Shown here in pieces: positions 63,821-64,000 of a stretch of DNA of 64,000 bases. The position numbers and the translations under genes were made by a program. This DNA is from Halictus rubicundus (Eukaryota > Arthropoda > Insecta > Hymenoptera > Halictidae): positions 62,001-126,000 of the forward strand of contig NW_027488884.1 in the NCBI RefSeq assembly GCF_050948215.1, written 5' to 3'. The notes below the pieces were generated by a model, which saw only the letters and a program-made list of their open reading frames with translations, was not told where the DNA came from and searched no databases. The stretch's first letter is position 1, and every line of letters starts with the position of its first letter.

Positions 63821-64000
63821 GATAGAGGATAGGATAGAGGATAGGATAGGATAGAGGAGACGATAGGATAGAGGATAGGATAGGATAGAGGATAGGATAG
63901 AGGATAGGATAGGATAGAGGATAGGATAGGATAGAGGATAGAGTAGGATAGAGGATAGGATAGTATAAAGGATAGGATTGGATAGAGGATCGGATAGAGG
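63821..64000 (+). repeat. Start of a further higher-order copy, cut by the window end
   Basis: The gagacgatagg word at about 63858, then gatagagtagg, gatagtataaagg and gattggatagaggatcgg, follow the same order as about 60207-60500. The array continues past the window. Confidence 0.78.

Larger units (their letters stand above)
1..64000 (+). repeat. Satellite array of 5-bp and 7-bp words (12/17/22-bp units)
   Basis: The complete window is head-to-tail repeats of the word aggat with the word agaggat inserted every one, two, three or four pentamers, giving 12-, 17-, 22- and 27-bp units. The 17-bp unit (aggat aggat agaggat) is the commonest. All copies have the same orientation; I saw no stretch of the reverse complement (tatcc words) on the + strand. 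The purine-rich strand is +, and C occurs only in variant words such as gatcgg, gatacg, gacagg and gatacagg. Both window ends are inside the array. No family of interspersed element, gene or RNA is recognisable between the repeats. I do not recognise the satellite as a named family. A eukaryotic nuclear origin is inferred from the length and higher-order organisation. Confidence 0.98.

Noticed and set aside
1..64000. CRISPR array
   Set aside because: Repeat units are directly adjacent with no unique spacers, unit length is 12-27 bp, and no cas-like genes are present.
1..64000. Telomeric repeat (the pentamer ATAGG differs by one base from the arthropod TTAGG)
   Set aside because: The consensus is consistently aggat, with interspersed 7-bp words and kilobase-scale higher-order repeats. 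I see no run of a known telomere motif and no chromosome end.
1..64000. GATA-factor binding sites or Bkm-type (GATA)n sex-chromosome repeat
   Set aside because: GATA occurs in nearly every unit, but normally preceded by G, so it lacks the A/T expected before GATA in the factor consensus. The period is 5/7 bp, not the 4 bp of Bkm repeats.
1..64000. Replication-origin iterons or a bacterial plasmid
   Set aside because: Iterons are short clusters beside a replication gene. Here the repeat covers 64 kb without any gene.
1..64000. tRNA, rRNA, riboswitch or terminator hairpins
   Set aside because: The + strand is almost free of C and the repeats never invert, so no stable stem with GC pairs and no conserved RNA motif could be found.

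Overview
The whole 64 kb window is one uninterrupted, head-to-tail tandem satellite array. I see no credible protein gene, RNA gene, transposon, CRISPR array, promoter or unique flanking DNA. The array is built from a 5-bp word (aggat) and a 7-bp word (agaggat). These combine additively into 12-bp (5+7), 17-bp (5+5+7, the commonest), 22-bp and 27-bp units, all in the same orientation. In the perfect 17-mer the + strand has 7 A, 7 G, 3 T and no C, and C in the window occurs only at variant positions. Both ends of the window lie inside the array, so its true length is unknown and exceeds 64 kb. An array of this size, with layered higher-order repeats (HORs), points to a eukaryotic nuclear genome (heterochromatin, pericentromere, subtelomere or sex chromosome). 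Neither the species nor the location can be read from the sequence.

Layout. (1) 1-10.6 kb is the most degenerate part, with many substitutions. It is organised as a 2820-bp-period tandem duplication (771-3183 and 3591-6003, four substitutions in 2413 bp by eye), a third partial copy at about 7.1-7.95 kb, and smaller nested duplications with offsets of 158, 352, 447 and 704 bp. (2) 10.6-28 kb is built around ten copies of an anchor variant in two subtypes (A and B); B is always followed by A exactly 1213 bp later. It contains the purest tract, 20 perfect 17-mers at 14306-14645. (3) 28-33.5 kb is a transition zone with runs of the 12-bp unit, a spreading 'taattgg' cassette and a duplication with offsets near 2699 and 3094 bp. 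(4) 33.5-52.5 kb is a younger HOR region marked by gtaaacgatatta, with recurring spacings of 651, 1030, 1272 and 1686 bp. It is a large duplication at offsets 6894 and 8166 bp, the difference being one extra 1272-bp tandem copy. (5) 52.5-64 kb is a mosaic followed by 2081/2086-bp and 1547/1530-bp tandem duplications and the start of a further copy.

The minus strand carries very long open reading frames (up to 2198 codons at 15112-21708). They follow from the repeat itself: no rotation of the minus-strand units contains a stop codon, and because 17 is coprime to 3 all three frames give the same 17-residue peptide repeat. I do not annotate them as genes. Length differences measured between near-identical copies are 5, 7, 17 or 79 bp, each of which can be written as a sum of the 5- and 7-bp words. 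This fits growth by slippage and unequal exchange in register with the words. The window supports a detailed record of satellite evolution; it does not support a new enzymatic or defence system.
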